Shown here: one piece after another, positions 1-7,321 of the stretch | Numbering within the stretch: position 1 is the stretch's first letter | Layout of the letters: every line of letters starts with the position of its first letter | NCBI GenBank assembly: GCA_021787035.1 | Contig: JAJYMM010000126.1 | Coordinates: forward strand, 1 to 64,000 | Reading direction: 5' to 3' | Source: Actinomycetes bacterium | GTDB taxonomy: Bacteria > Actinomycetota > Acidimicrobiia > Acidimicrobiales > Palsa-688 | Length of the DNA stretch: 64,000 nucleotides | Notes under the pieces: generated by a model | What the model saw: the letters and a program-made list of their open reading frames with translations, nothing else | What the model was told of the DNA's origin: nothing | Database searches by the model: none | Made by a program: the position numbers and the translations under genes

Positions 1-90
1 GCTGAGCCCGAAATGGCCATGGCTACGCTGCCGACCAAGCCACCTACCAGGTACCACCAACCGATTTCCCGGCCGACGCACGCACAGTAC

Positions 91-160
91 TGCCGGAACG
101 TGCCGGACTGCCGGGACGTGCCGGACTGCCGGGACGTGCCGGACTGCCGGGACGTGCCGG
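91..160. repeat. 18-bp minisatellite, about 3.9 copies
   Basis: The unit TGCCGGGACGTGCCGGAC is repeated head to tail from 91; the first copy has one A-for-G change and the last is cut short. No recognisable coding context. Confidence 0.85.
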
Positions 161-531
161 TTAGTGGCTCAGGCCGCGTCAGCGCTCCGTCCATCAGTGC
201 CTTGTTTTGTAGGTGTTCACGGCGGGGCCGCCTCCTCCGCGGCGCGAGCAACCAACGGCTCCAAGCCCAACGACCGGCGGGCCGGTATGCCCAGCGCGCA
301 CGTATGTGTAATGCTCTACCGCTGGCTGACGCCTCCCCTTGTGGAAGTGACGGGCCTCGGGGTGCTCGTGCAGAGCCACGAGCGGTCACACGAGAGCCTA
401 TCACGGCGCCCGATAGGCCAACAACCGTCGAAGCGAACGGGTTAGGCGCGCCTTTGCCAAGTGGCCGCGCCCAGGCGTACGTGACTGGCGGCTTAGACTT
501 TGGCCCATGACGGGAGGCATCATCTGACTAT

Positions 532-657
532 GGGTCACGGGAACCTGGCGGGGGGTCACGGGCACCTGGCGGCGGGTCATGGGCACCTGGCGGGGGGTCA
601 CGGGCACCTGGCGGCGGGTCATGGGCACCTGGCGGCGGGTCATGGGCACCTGGCGGG
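532..657. repeat. 21-bp minisatellite, six copies
   Basis: Six head-to-tail copies begin at 532, 553, 574, 595, 616 and 637. Each starts GGGTCAYGGG and continues with ACCTGGCGG. The unit length is a multiple of three, so open frames run through it on both strands, but no frame resembles a known protein. Confidence 0.85.
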
Positions 658-708
658 GCCCACCCACTTCGGGCCGGGCCCGAGCCAGTCTCGCTCTGTC
701 GTCGCGGT

Positions 709-2190
709 TTGCCTTTGACCTCGTACAGGGCGCTGTTGCAGCGCGCTGAAGCGGTCGGGCGCAACGGGACGAGGGGCGAGGGAGGAGCACGTGGCCGTTG
801 GGCAGCGCTGCGCGCCTGGAGGCCCGCAGCCTGGCTAGCTTGGCCTTCGCTCGCGTTCCTTTTGTTTTTCGCCTACGGGATGGCCTTTGTCTGGGGCCAC
901 TACATGTTCCTCGACTTGAGGGTCTACATGGGGGCGGCCCATGAGCTGCTAATCGGGCACGACCCCTACGATCACTCCTTTACCTTCGTCAAGCTCTACG
1001 CCACCTACCCACCCTTCGCCATGGCCGTCCTCGCCCCCTTTTCGGTCGTGCCTGTTCACGTCATGGTCTACCTCTGGTCGCTCGCGAGCCTCGCTTGCCT
1101 CGCCTTGCTTTTGTCGCTTGCCTTAGGCGAGGTCGGGCCGCTCTCCTGGCGTATGGCGAGCCGACCTTGGCGAGCGTTGCTCTCATTGTTGTTGGCCCTA
1201 GTGGCCGTCATCGCCATCCAGCCCGTGCGGGCCAACTTCGGCTTCGGCCAGATAAATATCTTCCTCATGACGATGAGCACCGCGGACGTGCTGCGAAAAG
1301 GGCGGCGTGGTCGGGGCGTGCTCATTGGCCTTGCGGCGGCGGTCAAGTTCACGCCTCTCATATTCGTCGTGGCGCTAGTGCTCGAGCGCGACTGGCGCGC
1401 AGTAATGCGGAGCATTACCGCATTTATCACGGTAACGGCTGTCACGTGGCTCATCGTGCCGAGCATCTCAGCGCGATATTTCCTGCATTTTAACACGATG
1501 GACAAGAAGATCGGCACGCCCACCTACGTGAGCAACCAGTCCGTGAACGGGATCCTCCACCGCCTTGGTATGGGTGGGGCGTTTGCCACTGTGACCTGGT
1601 TCGTGCTCTCGGTCGCCGTCATTGCTGTGGCTGCTATGGTCGCCCGCCGGCTCCTTGACACCGGCCAAAGCGTGCTACTCGTCCTGCTTGTGATCGCGGT
1701 CGCGGGCCTGCTCGCATCTCCCATCTCCTGGGACCACCATTGGTCGTGGGTCGCCCTCTTTCCCTTGGCTCTGCTCGATAAATCGCTGCGCCGCCCGGTG
1801 AGAGCGGGCTTCCTGGCCGTCATAATCGTGGCCGTTGCGGCGTTTTATTGGTGGCACTACGCCGACGGACAGGGCTACGGCATCCCTACGGGGCCTTTTA
1901 CTCAGGTTGCCGACGACTCCCTCGCGCTGGCCGGGATAGCCTTCATCGGTACTTGGGCGTGGGTGCTGCGTAAGCAGATCTCGCTCAAGGACCTGTCGCC
2001 CAGGGCCCTACTGGTGAAGACCGCCAGTAGGACGCCGGATCAGTCGCCCTCGGGACCGTTGCGGCTGCCGGGGGAGCCTGCTCGGCTGGCAGCCACCCCC
2101 TTGGAAGGGCGGGCCTCTCTGGAGAGGCGCCAGAGATGGCGCAAAAATACGAGCCCTTCGCGGAGGCGCGCTTTCGATCGGCCGGAATAG
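709..2190 (+). CDS. GT87 (DUF2029) polyprenol-phosphate-mannose mannosyltransferase
   Basis: A polytopic membrane protein of about 493 residues, matching the GT87 family, whose actinobacterial members move mannose from polyprenyl-phosphate-mannose to envelope glycans on the outer face of the membrane. Seen: a first hydrophobic helix around residues 45-65, then the loop YMGAAHELLIGHDPYD with the acidic residues typical of these GT-C enzymes, YPPFAMAVLAPF, QPVRANFGFGQINIFLM and WDHHWSWVALFPL, and about ten membrane segments. The last 70 residues are Arg/Pro-rich and are read through the antisense of the neighbouring GT2 gene, a 151-bp convergent overlap. The start is uncertain: TTG at 709 or 715, with no clear ribosome site. 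The neighbouring synthase at 2040-2849 could supply its donor. Confidence 0.8.
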   Translation: MPLTSYRALLQRAEAVGRNGTRGEGGARGRWAALRAWRPAAWLAWPSLAFLLFFAYGMAFVWGHYMFLDLRVYMGAAHELLIGHDPYDHSFTFVKLYATYPPFAMAVLAPFSVVPVHVMVYLWSLASLACLALLLSLALGEVGPLSWRMASRPWRALLSLLLALVAVIAIQPVRANFGFGQINIFLMTMSTADVLRKGRRGRGVLIGLAAAVKFTPLIFVVALVLERDWRAVMRSITAFITVTAVTWLIVPSISARYFLHFNTMDKKIGTPTYVSNQSVNGILHRLGMGGAFATVTWFVLSVAVIAVAAMVARRLLDTGQSVLLVLLVIAVAGLLASPISWDHHWSWVALFPLALLDKSLRRPVRAGFLAVIIVAVAAFYWWHYADGQGYGIPTGPFTQVADDSLALAGIAFIGTWAWVLRKQISLKDLSPRALLVKTASRTPDQSPSGPLRLPGEPARLAATPLEGRASLERRQRWRKNTSPSRRRAFDRPE

Positions 2191-2849
2191 CGCTCGTCGA
2201 AGCGGTAGTCGACGTTGGCGGCGCTGTGCCAGTCGCCTCGAGCTATGACTTCCAAGAGGATCTTGTAACCCTCGGGCCGCAATTGGGCGCGGTCAACCAC
2301 GGAGCGTTCCAGCGCGAACAAGCCGCTCATCGGATCGGCGATGGCCCGGCTCGATGGCACGAGGCGGTGGGACAGCCACCGGCAAGACAGGGCGACTACC
2401 TGGCGTGCCGGACCGTCCAAGCCGGCGCGGCTACCGAGGATGCCGTAGCGATTGCCGGCAGCCAAGTCGTACTGCCCGGACAGGACCGGGGCCACGAGGT
2501 TGGGGACCACCTCAGGAGGATGTTGGAGGTCGGCGTCCATCACCGCTATGACGCGACCGCTCGCTTTGGTAAACCCGAGCTTCACCGCCCCCCCGAGGCC
2601 GCCGTCGCGCTGGCCTGGCCCGCGATGCAGGAGCGTGACCCGCGGGTTGCCCCTGCTCATGAGGTCTTCTACCACGTCTGGCGTCGAATCGTCCGAGTCG
2701 TCGACGAAGAGTATCTCCCAATCGGCATCGAGGCCGGCTAAGGCCGCATCGAGGCGGTCCACGAGCGGCTCGATGTTCCCGGCTTCATTGCGTGTCGGTA
2801 CGACGACCGATAAAGCGGGAAGGGCACCATCGGGTACCTTTTCGGGCAC
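2040..2849 (-). CDS. Polyprenyl-phosphate mannose synthase-like GT2 glycosyltransferase
   Basis: A 269-residue soluble GT2 enzyme of the dolichol-phosphate-mannose synthase type, expected to transfer mannose from GDP-mannose to a polyprenyl phosphate at the cytoplasmic face. Seen: SVVVPTRNEAGNIEPL at the N-terminus, ILFVDDSDDST, VMDADLQHPPE carrying the metal-binding DxD, and DPMSGLFALER, all hallmarks of Dpm1/Ppm1. There is no C-terminal membrane domain, so it is the stand-alone form. It starts with GTG at 2849, eight nucleotides after TAGACT (2858-2863 on this strand), consistent with a leaderless mRNA. Its 3' end overlaps that of the GT87 gene, a probable user of its product. Confidence 0.85.
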   Translation of the reverse strand: MPEKVPDGALPALSVVVPTRNEAGNIEPLVDRLDAALAGLDADWEILFVDDSDDSTPDVVEDLMSRGNPRVTLLHRGPGQRDGGLGGAVKLGFTKASGRVIAVMDADLQHPPEVVPNLVAPVLSGQYDLAAGNRYGILGSRAGLDGPARQVVALSCRWLSHRLVPSSRAIADPMSGLFALERSVVDRAQLRPEGYKILLEVIARGDWHSAANVDYRFDERYSGRSKARLREGLVFLRHLWRLSREARPSKGVAASRAGSPGSRNGPEGD

Positions 2850-2857
2850 GGTCTGGC

Positions 2858-2863
2858 AGTCTA
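2858..2863 (-). promoter_or_regulatory. -10 box TAGACT of GT2 gene
   Basis: TANNNT hexamer 8 nt upstream of the GTG at 2849, implying a leaderless mRNA. No clear -35. Confidence 0.5.
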
Positions 2864-2941
2864 CGCGCGGCGGCGGGTGGCCAGAGACGCGGGCCTCTCG
2901 GGGTGGGGAAGGCCTGGCTCACGCCAAGGGGCCTGCTCAGC

Positions 2942-2947
2942 TAAGGT
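2942..2947 (+). promoter_or_regulatory. -10 box TAAGGT of PIG-V-like gene
   Basis: TANNNT hexamer 8 nt upstream of the ATG at 2956. It supports that start over the long antisense-derived N-terminal extension of the same open frame. Confidence 0.5.
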
Positions 2948-2955
2948 ATCGACCA

Positions 2956-4152
2956 ATGAGGCGCGCCTTCGGGTCGCGAGACGAGGGCGCAAGCCAAGCT
3001 CGCGGCCTCCACTTGGTCCGCGTCCGCCCAGGTTCCCGCACTTCGCCCAGGCACCTGCCCGAGGTGGCCCGCTCGTGCCTCGTCCCTATCGGTATTGGGC
3101 TCGCTGCGCACGTCGGGGCTTTGCTCGTTGCGTCCTCAACGGCTGCTTCCACGCGACAGCCGGTAAAGAACTTGCTCGTGGCGTGGGACAGCAAGTGGTA
3201 TTTGAGAGCGGCAGCTGGTTACCCGCACCACATCTTGCCGGGGAAGGGCAACTCAGCGCAATCATCCCTCGGCTTTTTCCCGGCGTTGCCGCTCCTGGTG
3301 AACTTCGTGCACACGGTGCTCGCGACGAGCTATGTCGCTTCCGGCATAATAGTCAGTTCCGTGCTGTCACTGGTTGCCCCGGTGGTCGTGTGGTGGGCCC
3401 TTCGCGACGTCTTCGGTCGCCAGGGCGCCACGCGCGGCGCTGTCCTCATCTTCTTTTCACCGGGTGCTTTCGTGTTGGCGATGGTGTACAGCGAAGGGCT
3501 TCTAATCACCGCTGCGGCGCTCTGTTTTATGGCATTGCGCCGGGAGAAGTGGGCCCTCGCAGGGCTCTGCGCGGCGATCTCCAGCGCTGCTGACCCGCTT
3601 GGTATCGCAGCCTTTGCCCCCTGCGCCGTCGTCGCCTGGAAGGCGTGGCGGGACAGGGGTACCCTTCGCCCGTTCATCGCACCCTTGGCCGCACCTGCTG
3701 GCATCGCCGGGTTCTTCGCATTTTTGTGGGCGTGGACTGGGACGCCGCTCGCTTGGTTCATCACCCAAAGGCGTGGTTGGCAGGGTGGGGCATTTTTTTC
3801 CGGCATCCCGACAGCGTTTAGGTACGTGTACCGCTTTGGCTTCAACGACATCAACGACACCGTGAAGATGTTGAGCGTACTAGTCATAGCCGTCCTGCTC
3901 GTTGTTTTCTTGAAGGGGCGCCCTGGAGCCGCTTTCGTCGCTTTCGTGCTCGCCACCCTCTTCTTGGCGGCCGCCTCCCCGATCGTCAGCTTGACGCCGC
4001 GGGTCGCATTGCGTGCCTTCCCGCTAATCGGTGTGGTTGGTGCCCGTGCCCCGAGGCGCCTTTACCCCGTGCTCGTCGGCTTCTCGGCTTTGGTGATGGC
4101 TGCCCTGGCCGCGATGTCTTGGGGTTCGGCGCGGATCCCCTTCACCCCGTGA
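2956..4152 (+). CDS. PIG-V-like membrane mannosyltransferase
   Basis: A 398-residue multi-pass membrane protein resembling bacterial relatives of PIG-V, the GPI mannosyltransferase II family. Seen: WDSKWYLRAAAGYP after the first helix (the WD.YWY-like motif of this GT-C group), SSLGFFPALPLLV, then repeated hydrophobic helices with FFSPGAFVLAMVYSEGL, a characteristic motif in which the Ser-Glu pair is conserved. The frame is open far upstream to about 2452, but that part is antisense to the GT2 gene; the ATG at 2956 follows a -10 box and fits the family's usual N-terminus. It ends in a four-base overlap with the flavoprotein gene, so the two are probably translated together. Substrate unknown; polyprenyl-phosphate-mannose is the likely donor. 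Confidence 0.78.
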   Translation: MRRAFGSRDEGASQARGLHLVRVRPGSRTSPRHLPEVARSCLVPIGIGLAAHVGALLVASSTAASTRQPVKNLLVAWDSKWYLRAAAGYPHHILPGKGNSAQSSLGFFPALPLLVNFVHTVLATSYVASGIIVSSVLSLVAPVVVWWALRDVFGRQGATRGAVLIFFSPGAFVLAMVYSEGLLITAAALCFMALRREKWALAGLCAAISSAADPLGIAAFAPCAVVAWKAWRDRGTLRPFIAPLAAPAGIAGFFAFLWAWTGTPLAWFITQRRGWQGGAFFSGIPTAFRYVYRFGFNDINDTVKMLSVLVIAVLLVVFLKGRPGAAFVAFVLATLFLAAASPIVSLTPRVALRAFPLIGVVGARAPRRLYPVLVGFSALVMAALAAMSWGSARIPFTP

Positions 4153-5726
4153 GCGCGCCCATCTGCAGAGGTACGGGGCATGCCAGCGACGTCGTTGTCG
4201 TTGGCGCTGGGCCAGCGGGGCTCACCGCCGCTTACGAGCTGGCTCGTCGCGGCCGGACCTGCACGGTGCTCGAGGCGAGCAGCGGAGTTGGAGGGCTCGC
4301 TCGGACCGTGGAGCGCGAGGGCTGGTTGGTGGACCCGGGAGGCCACCGCTTTTTCACCAAGGTGGAAGCCGTGAAGGACATCTGGCACGAGATCCTCCCT
4401 GAGGAAGATTTCATGGTGAGGCCGCGGCTGTCTCGGATTTACTACAAGGGCAAGTACTACGATTACCCACTGCGACTGCCCAATGTAGTGAGCAACCTGG
4501 GATTTTGGGAGTCACTTCGTTGCGCCGGCTCTTATGCATGGGTGCGTACTTTCCCTCCTAAGTCCCAGGACGGGTTCGAGGGTTGGGTGGCGGCTCGTTT
4601 CGGGTGGCGCCTCTATGAACATTTTTTCAAGTCCTACACGGAGAAAGTCTGGGGGGTGCCGGCATCGGAGCTCCGGGCGGACTGGGCCGCCCAGCGGATA
4701 CGGGGCCTTGACTTCGCGACCGCCGTCAGGAACGCAATCGGCCCCAAGTCCCACCAAGGCACGGTAAGGACCTTGGCGGACCGGTTCGAGTACCCACGGC
4801 TCGGCCCGGGGATGATGTGGGAAGCCTGCAGGGCCAAGGTCGAGGCCGCCGGCTGCCGTGTGATCACGGGTGCGAAGGTGGTGGCCGTGCGGAGGGAGGA
4901 GGGGCAGGCGGTCGCGGTGGTCGCTCAGAGCGGCTCGGTCACGGCCGAGCACGCAGCTGGCGCAGTGATCTCGTCGATGCCACTCCCCTGCCTGGTGAGG
5001 GCGGTCGTGCCTGAGGCGCCTGCCCGAGTCCTGGCTGCGGCCGGGGAGCTGCGGTACCGCGGCCACCTGACCGTGGTCCTCGTGGTACCCGAAGAGGCGA
5101 GCTTCCCCGACAACTGGGTGTACGTGCACGACCCGAAGGTGCGTGTCGGTCGCGTCCAGAACTTCGGGCGCTGGTCGCCGTGGATGGCTAGGGATGGGCG
5201 CACCAGTCTCGGGCTCGAGTACTTCGTCTCAGAAGGAGACGAGCTCTGGTCCATGCCCGACCAAGAGCTGGTGGCCATGGCCAAGGCGGAGATCGAGCTC
5301 ATCGGCCTGGTGGGCCGCGACGTCGTCGAGACCGGCTTCGTGGTGCGCACGCCCCAGGCGTACCCCTACTACGATGCGGGTTACAAGCAAAATGTCAACA
5401 TCGTCCGGGGCTGGCTCGAGGACGGCCTTCGCAACGTGCAACCCGTGGGCCGCAACGGTATGCACCGTTACAACAACCAGGATCACTCGATGTACACCGC
5501 CATACTCGCGGTGGATAACTTGTTGGGTGCCGCGCACGACGTTTGGTCGGCCAACGTCGAGGAGGCGTACCAGGAGGAGATGAAGTCTGGCATGAGCCCG
5601 GTTGATGCGATGACGCCCGGGGGGCAGGCAGGCAGGGTAACCGTACCGCGGCCCCTCCCATCGGGAGAGGGTTCCGGTCGCGAGGCGCCGGTACTTCCCT
5701 CGTCGCGCTCTCGGGGGGAGCGATGA
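4149..5726 (+). CDS. UDP-galactopyranose mutase-like FAD oxidoreductase
   Basis: A 525-residue flavoprotein of the amine oxidase/UGM superfamily. Residues 15-45 form the dinucleotide fold with VVVVGAGPAGLTAAYELARR and the acidic end of beta-2 in VLEASSGVGG; GGHRFF follows, and the C-terminus has the second FAD contact (GLRNVQPVGRNGMHRYNNQDH). The stretch YTEKVWGVPASEL is typical of envelope-associated relatives of UDP-galactopyranose mutase. It starts with GTG at 4149, overlapping the upstream stop as GTGA, and its own stop overlaps the next start as ATGA, so three genes appear coupled. The last 35 residues are Pro/Ser/Arg-rich and look unstructured. A role in sugar-nucleotide or lipid-linked sugar modification is inferred from the mannosyltransferase neighbours; the reaction is unknown. 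Confidence 0.72.
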   Translation: MSAPICRGTGHASDVVVVGAGPAGLTAAYELARRGRTCTVLEASSGVGGLARTVEREGWLVDPGGHRFFTKVEAVKDIWHEILPEEDFMVRPRLSRIYYKGKYYDYPLRLPNVVSNLGFWESLRCAGSYAWVRTFPPKSQDGFEGWVAARFGWRLYEHFFKSYTEKVWGVPASELRADWAAQRIRGLDFATAVRNAIGPKSHQGTVRTLADRFEYPRLGPGMMWEACRAKVEAAGCRVITGAKVVAVRREEGQAVAVVAQSGSVTAEHAAGAVISSMPLPCLVRAVVPEAPARVLAAAGELRYRGHLTVVLVVPEEASFPDNWVYVHDPKVRVGRVQNFGRWSPWMARDGRTSLGLEYFVSEGDELWSMPDQELVAMAKAEIELIGLVGRDVVETGFVVRTPQAYPYYDAGYKQNVNIVRGWLEDGLRNVQPVGRNGMHRYNNQDHSMYTAILAVDNLLGAAHDVWSANVEEAYQEEMKSGMSPVDAMTPGGQAGRVTVPRPLPSGEGSGREAPVLPSSRSRGER

Positions 5727-7243
5727 CCAGGAAGGTCTGGTACTGCCCCTTCTGCGGGTACGAGGTAAACGCCCGCGGCCGCTGCCACAGCTGTGGCGAG
5801 AGGCTCGTCGCCTCTCCCCTCGGGGAGCTCGAGTCCGGGCCTGAGGATGACGAGGTCGGCTACCGCCTGGACCAGTGGGACGACGCCACCAGGGGCAGGA
5901 TGATCCAGCTGCTCATATCGGCCAGCGTGCCGCACCGCTTCGAGGACGAAGAGCTGGTCGTACTGGCCGAGGACGAAGATCGGGTGGACCGCCTTGTCGC
6001 TCGTGCCACGGGCAGCGAGGACGAGGACGAAGAGCTGGAAGACGGGGGAGCGAAGAAGGCGCTGGCGGCCGGGGACCGGCGGACCTCCTTGGAGCTTTAC
6101 GAAGCGGCCAAACACCTCCGTCAGGACCCGACTGACATGCAAGCCGACGTTGCCCTTGCCGAAGCGTCTGCCGCTGTTTTCGCCGTCGACTACCTTCCCG
6201 ACCTGGACGAAGCGCATATGGCTGCGGTTGGGCGCGTCACGCGGAGGCTGCTTGGTGCTCTCGGCGCCGACGAGGCTTTGGAAGACGAGATCCGCCACCA
6301 GGCCGAGATCCTGTGCCGCCTGGTCGCGCCGAGCGCAGGCGAGGCCGAGGCGGATGCCGAGACCGAGCGGGCGCGGGCGCGTCTCGAGACGGGTGCCAAG
6401 GAGAAAGGCCGGCAGGTCGAGCTGCCCCAGTCGGAGGTGACTCCTGGCGGCGAGCTGGGCGCCAACGTACCCAGTCAAGCTGGTCCCGGAGAGCCAGGCG
6501 CTTCCGGAGAGCCAGGCGCTTCCGGAGAGCCAGCCGCTTCCGGAGAGCCAGGGGGTGCCGGAGGGCCTGACGGTCAAGGTGGCGAGCAGGGGGGCGAAGA
6601 GGCGCCGAGCGTAGCCCTGGTGGCCGATGAGGAAGGGGCGCTTGTCGAGCTTGGAACCGAGATCGAGGCACGCGCCGAAGGCTTGGAGGCCAGCCCGGCC
6701 ACAGAGGTCGACCAAGCGGGCCAACTAGACCAAGTCGACCAACTAGATGAGCTCGAAGATGTCGGAGAGGACGAGGTCGAGGACGAAGACACGGGCGAGA
6801 TCGTCTACGAGCTTGGGGAATGGCTACCTGAACAGCGCATCGAGCTTTCCATGCTGCTCGAGTCCGCCGGCGTGGCTTACAACTGGGAGGGTGCCGACCT
6901 GACCGTGGCAGAAGATCACGAGACCGAGGTGGAGGCGCTCTTCGGCCAGGTGCGCGGGCTTGCCGAGGAAGATGACGAGGCGCGCTACCGCTCGATCGAG
7001 GAGCTCTTCGGTTCAGTGGACCGCCTTGCCAACGACCCGAGCAACGAGGAGCGCCAGCAGGCCTTCCTCCACGCAGTAGCGGCCGTCGAGCAGCCGACCC
7101 CGGTGGGTGTCGACGACGCGTACTGGTGGCGTGTGCGCAGCCAGGGCCACGCTGTCGTGGCGGCCTTGGAGGCGGACGGCCGCTTGGACGAGGTCTCGCG
7201 CGAGGCGGCGCTCCTCGCGGAGATGCTCCACGAAATGGTCTGA
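5723..7243 (+). CDS. Acidic zinc-ribbon protein with duplicated module
   Basis: Function unknown. The 506-residue protein begins with a zinc ribbon, CPFCGY then CHSCGE (residues 8-27). Two related modules follow, at about 45-205 and 355-506. Each starts with a W..... R..L..LL.SA.V pattern and a strand ending in a Val/Leu-rich acidic segment, reminiscent of DUF2007-type signal-transducing domains, and ends with a helical segment such as VSREAALLAEMLHEM. The linker (about 210-350) is extremely acidic and carries a GEPGAS-type repeat at 6485-6556. No membrane segment or signal peptide is visible. The start overlaps the flavoprotein stop by four bases, so it is probably the last gene of the mannosyltransferase operon. 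It converges on glnE. Confidence 0.75.
   Translation: MTRKVWYCPFCGYEVNARGRCHSCGERLVASPLGELESGPEDDEVGYRLDQWDDATRGRMIQLLISASVPHRFEDEELVVLAEDEDRVDRLVARATGSEDEDEELEDGGAKKALAAGDRRTSLELYEAAKHLRQDPTDMQADVALAEASAAVFAVDYLPDLDEAHMAAVGRVTRRLLGALGADEALEDEIRHQAEILCRLVAPSAGEAEADAETERARARLETGAKEKGRQVELPQSEVTPGGELGANVPSQAGPGEPGASGEPGASGEPAASGEPGGAGGPDGQGGEQGGEEAPSVALVADEEGALVELGTEIEARAEGLEASPATEVDQAGQLDQVDQLDELEDVGEDEVEDEDTGEIVYELGEWLPEQRIELSMLLESAGVAYNWEGADLTVAEDHETEVEALFGQVRGLAEEDDEARYRSIEELFGSVDRLANDPSNEERQQAFLHAVAAVEQPTPVGVDDAYWWRVRSQGHAVVAALEADGRLDEVSREAALLAEMLHEMV
6485..6556. repeat. In-frame 18-bp repeat, four copies
   Basis: The unit TCCGGAGAGCCAGGCGCT recurs at 6485, 6503, 6521 and 6539 with few changes and adds GASGEP units to the acidic linker of the zinc-ribbon protein. 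Confidence 0.85.
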
Positions 7244-7276
7244 GGGCCACCAGGCAACGGCCCCGTAGGATGCGCT

Positions 7277-7311
7277 AGCCCGGCGCCGCTGCCAGGAGGG
7301 CAGCACGGGCT
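7277..7311. terminator. Convergent hairpin between zinc-ribbon gene and glnE
   Basis: Outer arms AGCCCG (7277-7282) and CGGGCT (7306-7311) enclose GCTGCC (7288-7293), loop AGGAG and GGCAGC (7299-7304). It lies between two convergent stops and has no T-tract on either side. Confidence 0.5.
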
Positions 7312-7321
7312 CGCGACCACC

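Larger units (their letters stand above)
1..708. other. Region without a convincing gene
   Basis: No frame in this 708-base stretch encodes a protein I recognise, and the open frames on both strands are low-complexity products of two tandem repeats (91-160 and 532-657). A frame from about 500 to 718 on the plus strand would encode a His/Gly-rich peptide made of a seven-residue GHGHLAG-type repeat. It has no clear ribosome site and is not called. The left part may be the 3' flank of a gene outside the window. Confidence 0.5.

Noticed and set aside
13-510. Open frame of 165 codons at the window start
   Set aside because: Its sequence is the translation of the 18-bp repeat (DCRDVP units) with no domain, ribosome site or sensible composition.
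401-790. Minus-strand frame with RRQVPMT repeats
   Set aside because: It is the reverse reading of the 21-bp minisatellite and overlaps the GT87 start; nothing else supports it.
791-838. Short GTG frame after GGAGGAG (781-787) within the GT87 start region
   Set aside because: A 15-residue frame in another reading phase of GT87. The ribosome-site match is only three bases from the GTG, too close, and nothing else supports it.
2452-2955. N-terminal extension of the PIG-V-like protein
   Set aside because: This part is antisense to the GT2 gene, hydrophilic and unlike the family; the ATG at 2956 follows a -10 box.
5483-6724. Long minus-strand frame of 413 codons
   Set aside because: Antisense to the flavoprotein and zinc-ribbon genes, both of which have coupled starts and recognisable motifs; its own sequence has no family features.
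6237-7250. Minus-strand frame of 337 codons, Arg/Pro-rich
   Set aside because: A GC-skew shadow of the acidic zinc-ribbon gene in the complementary frame.
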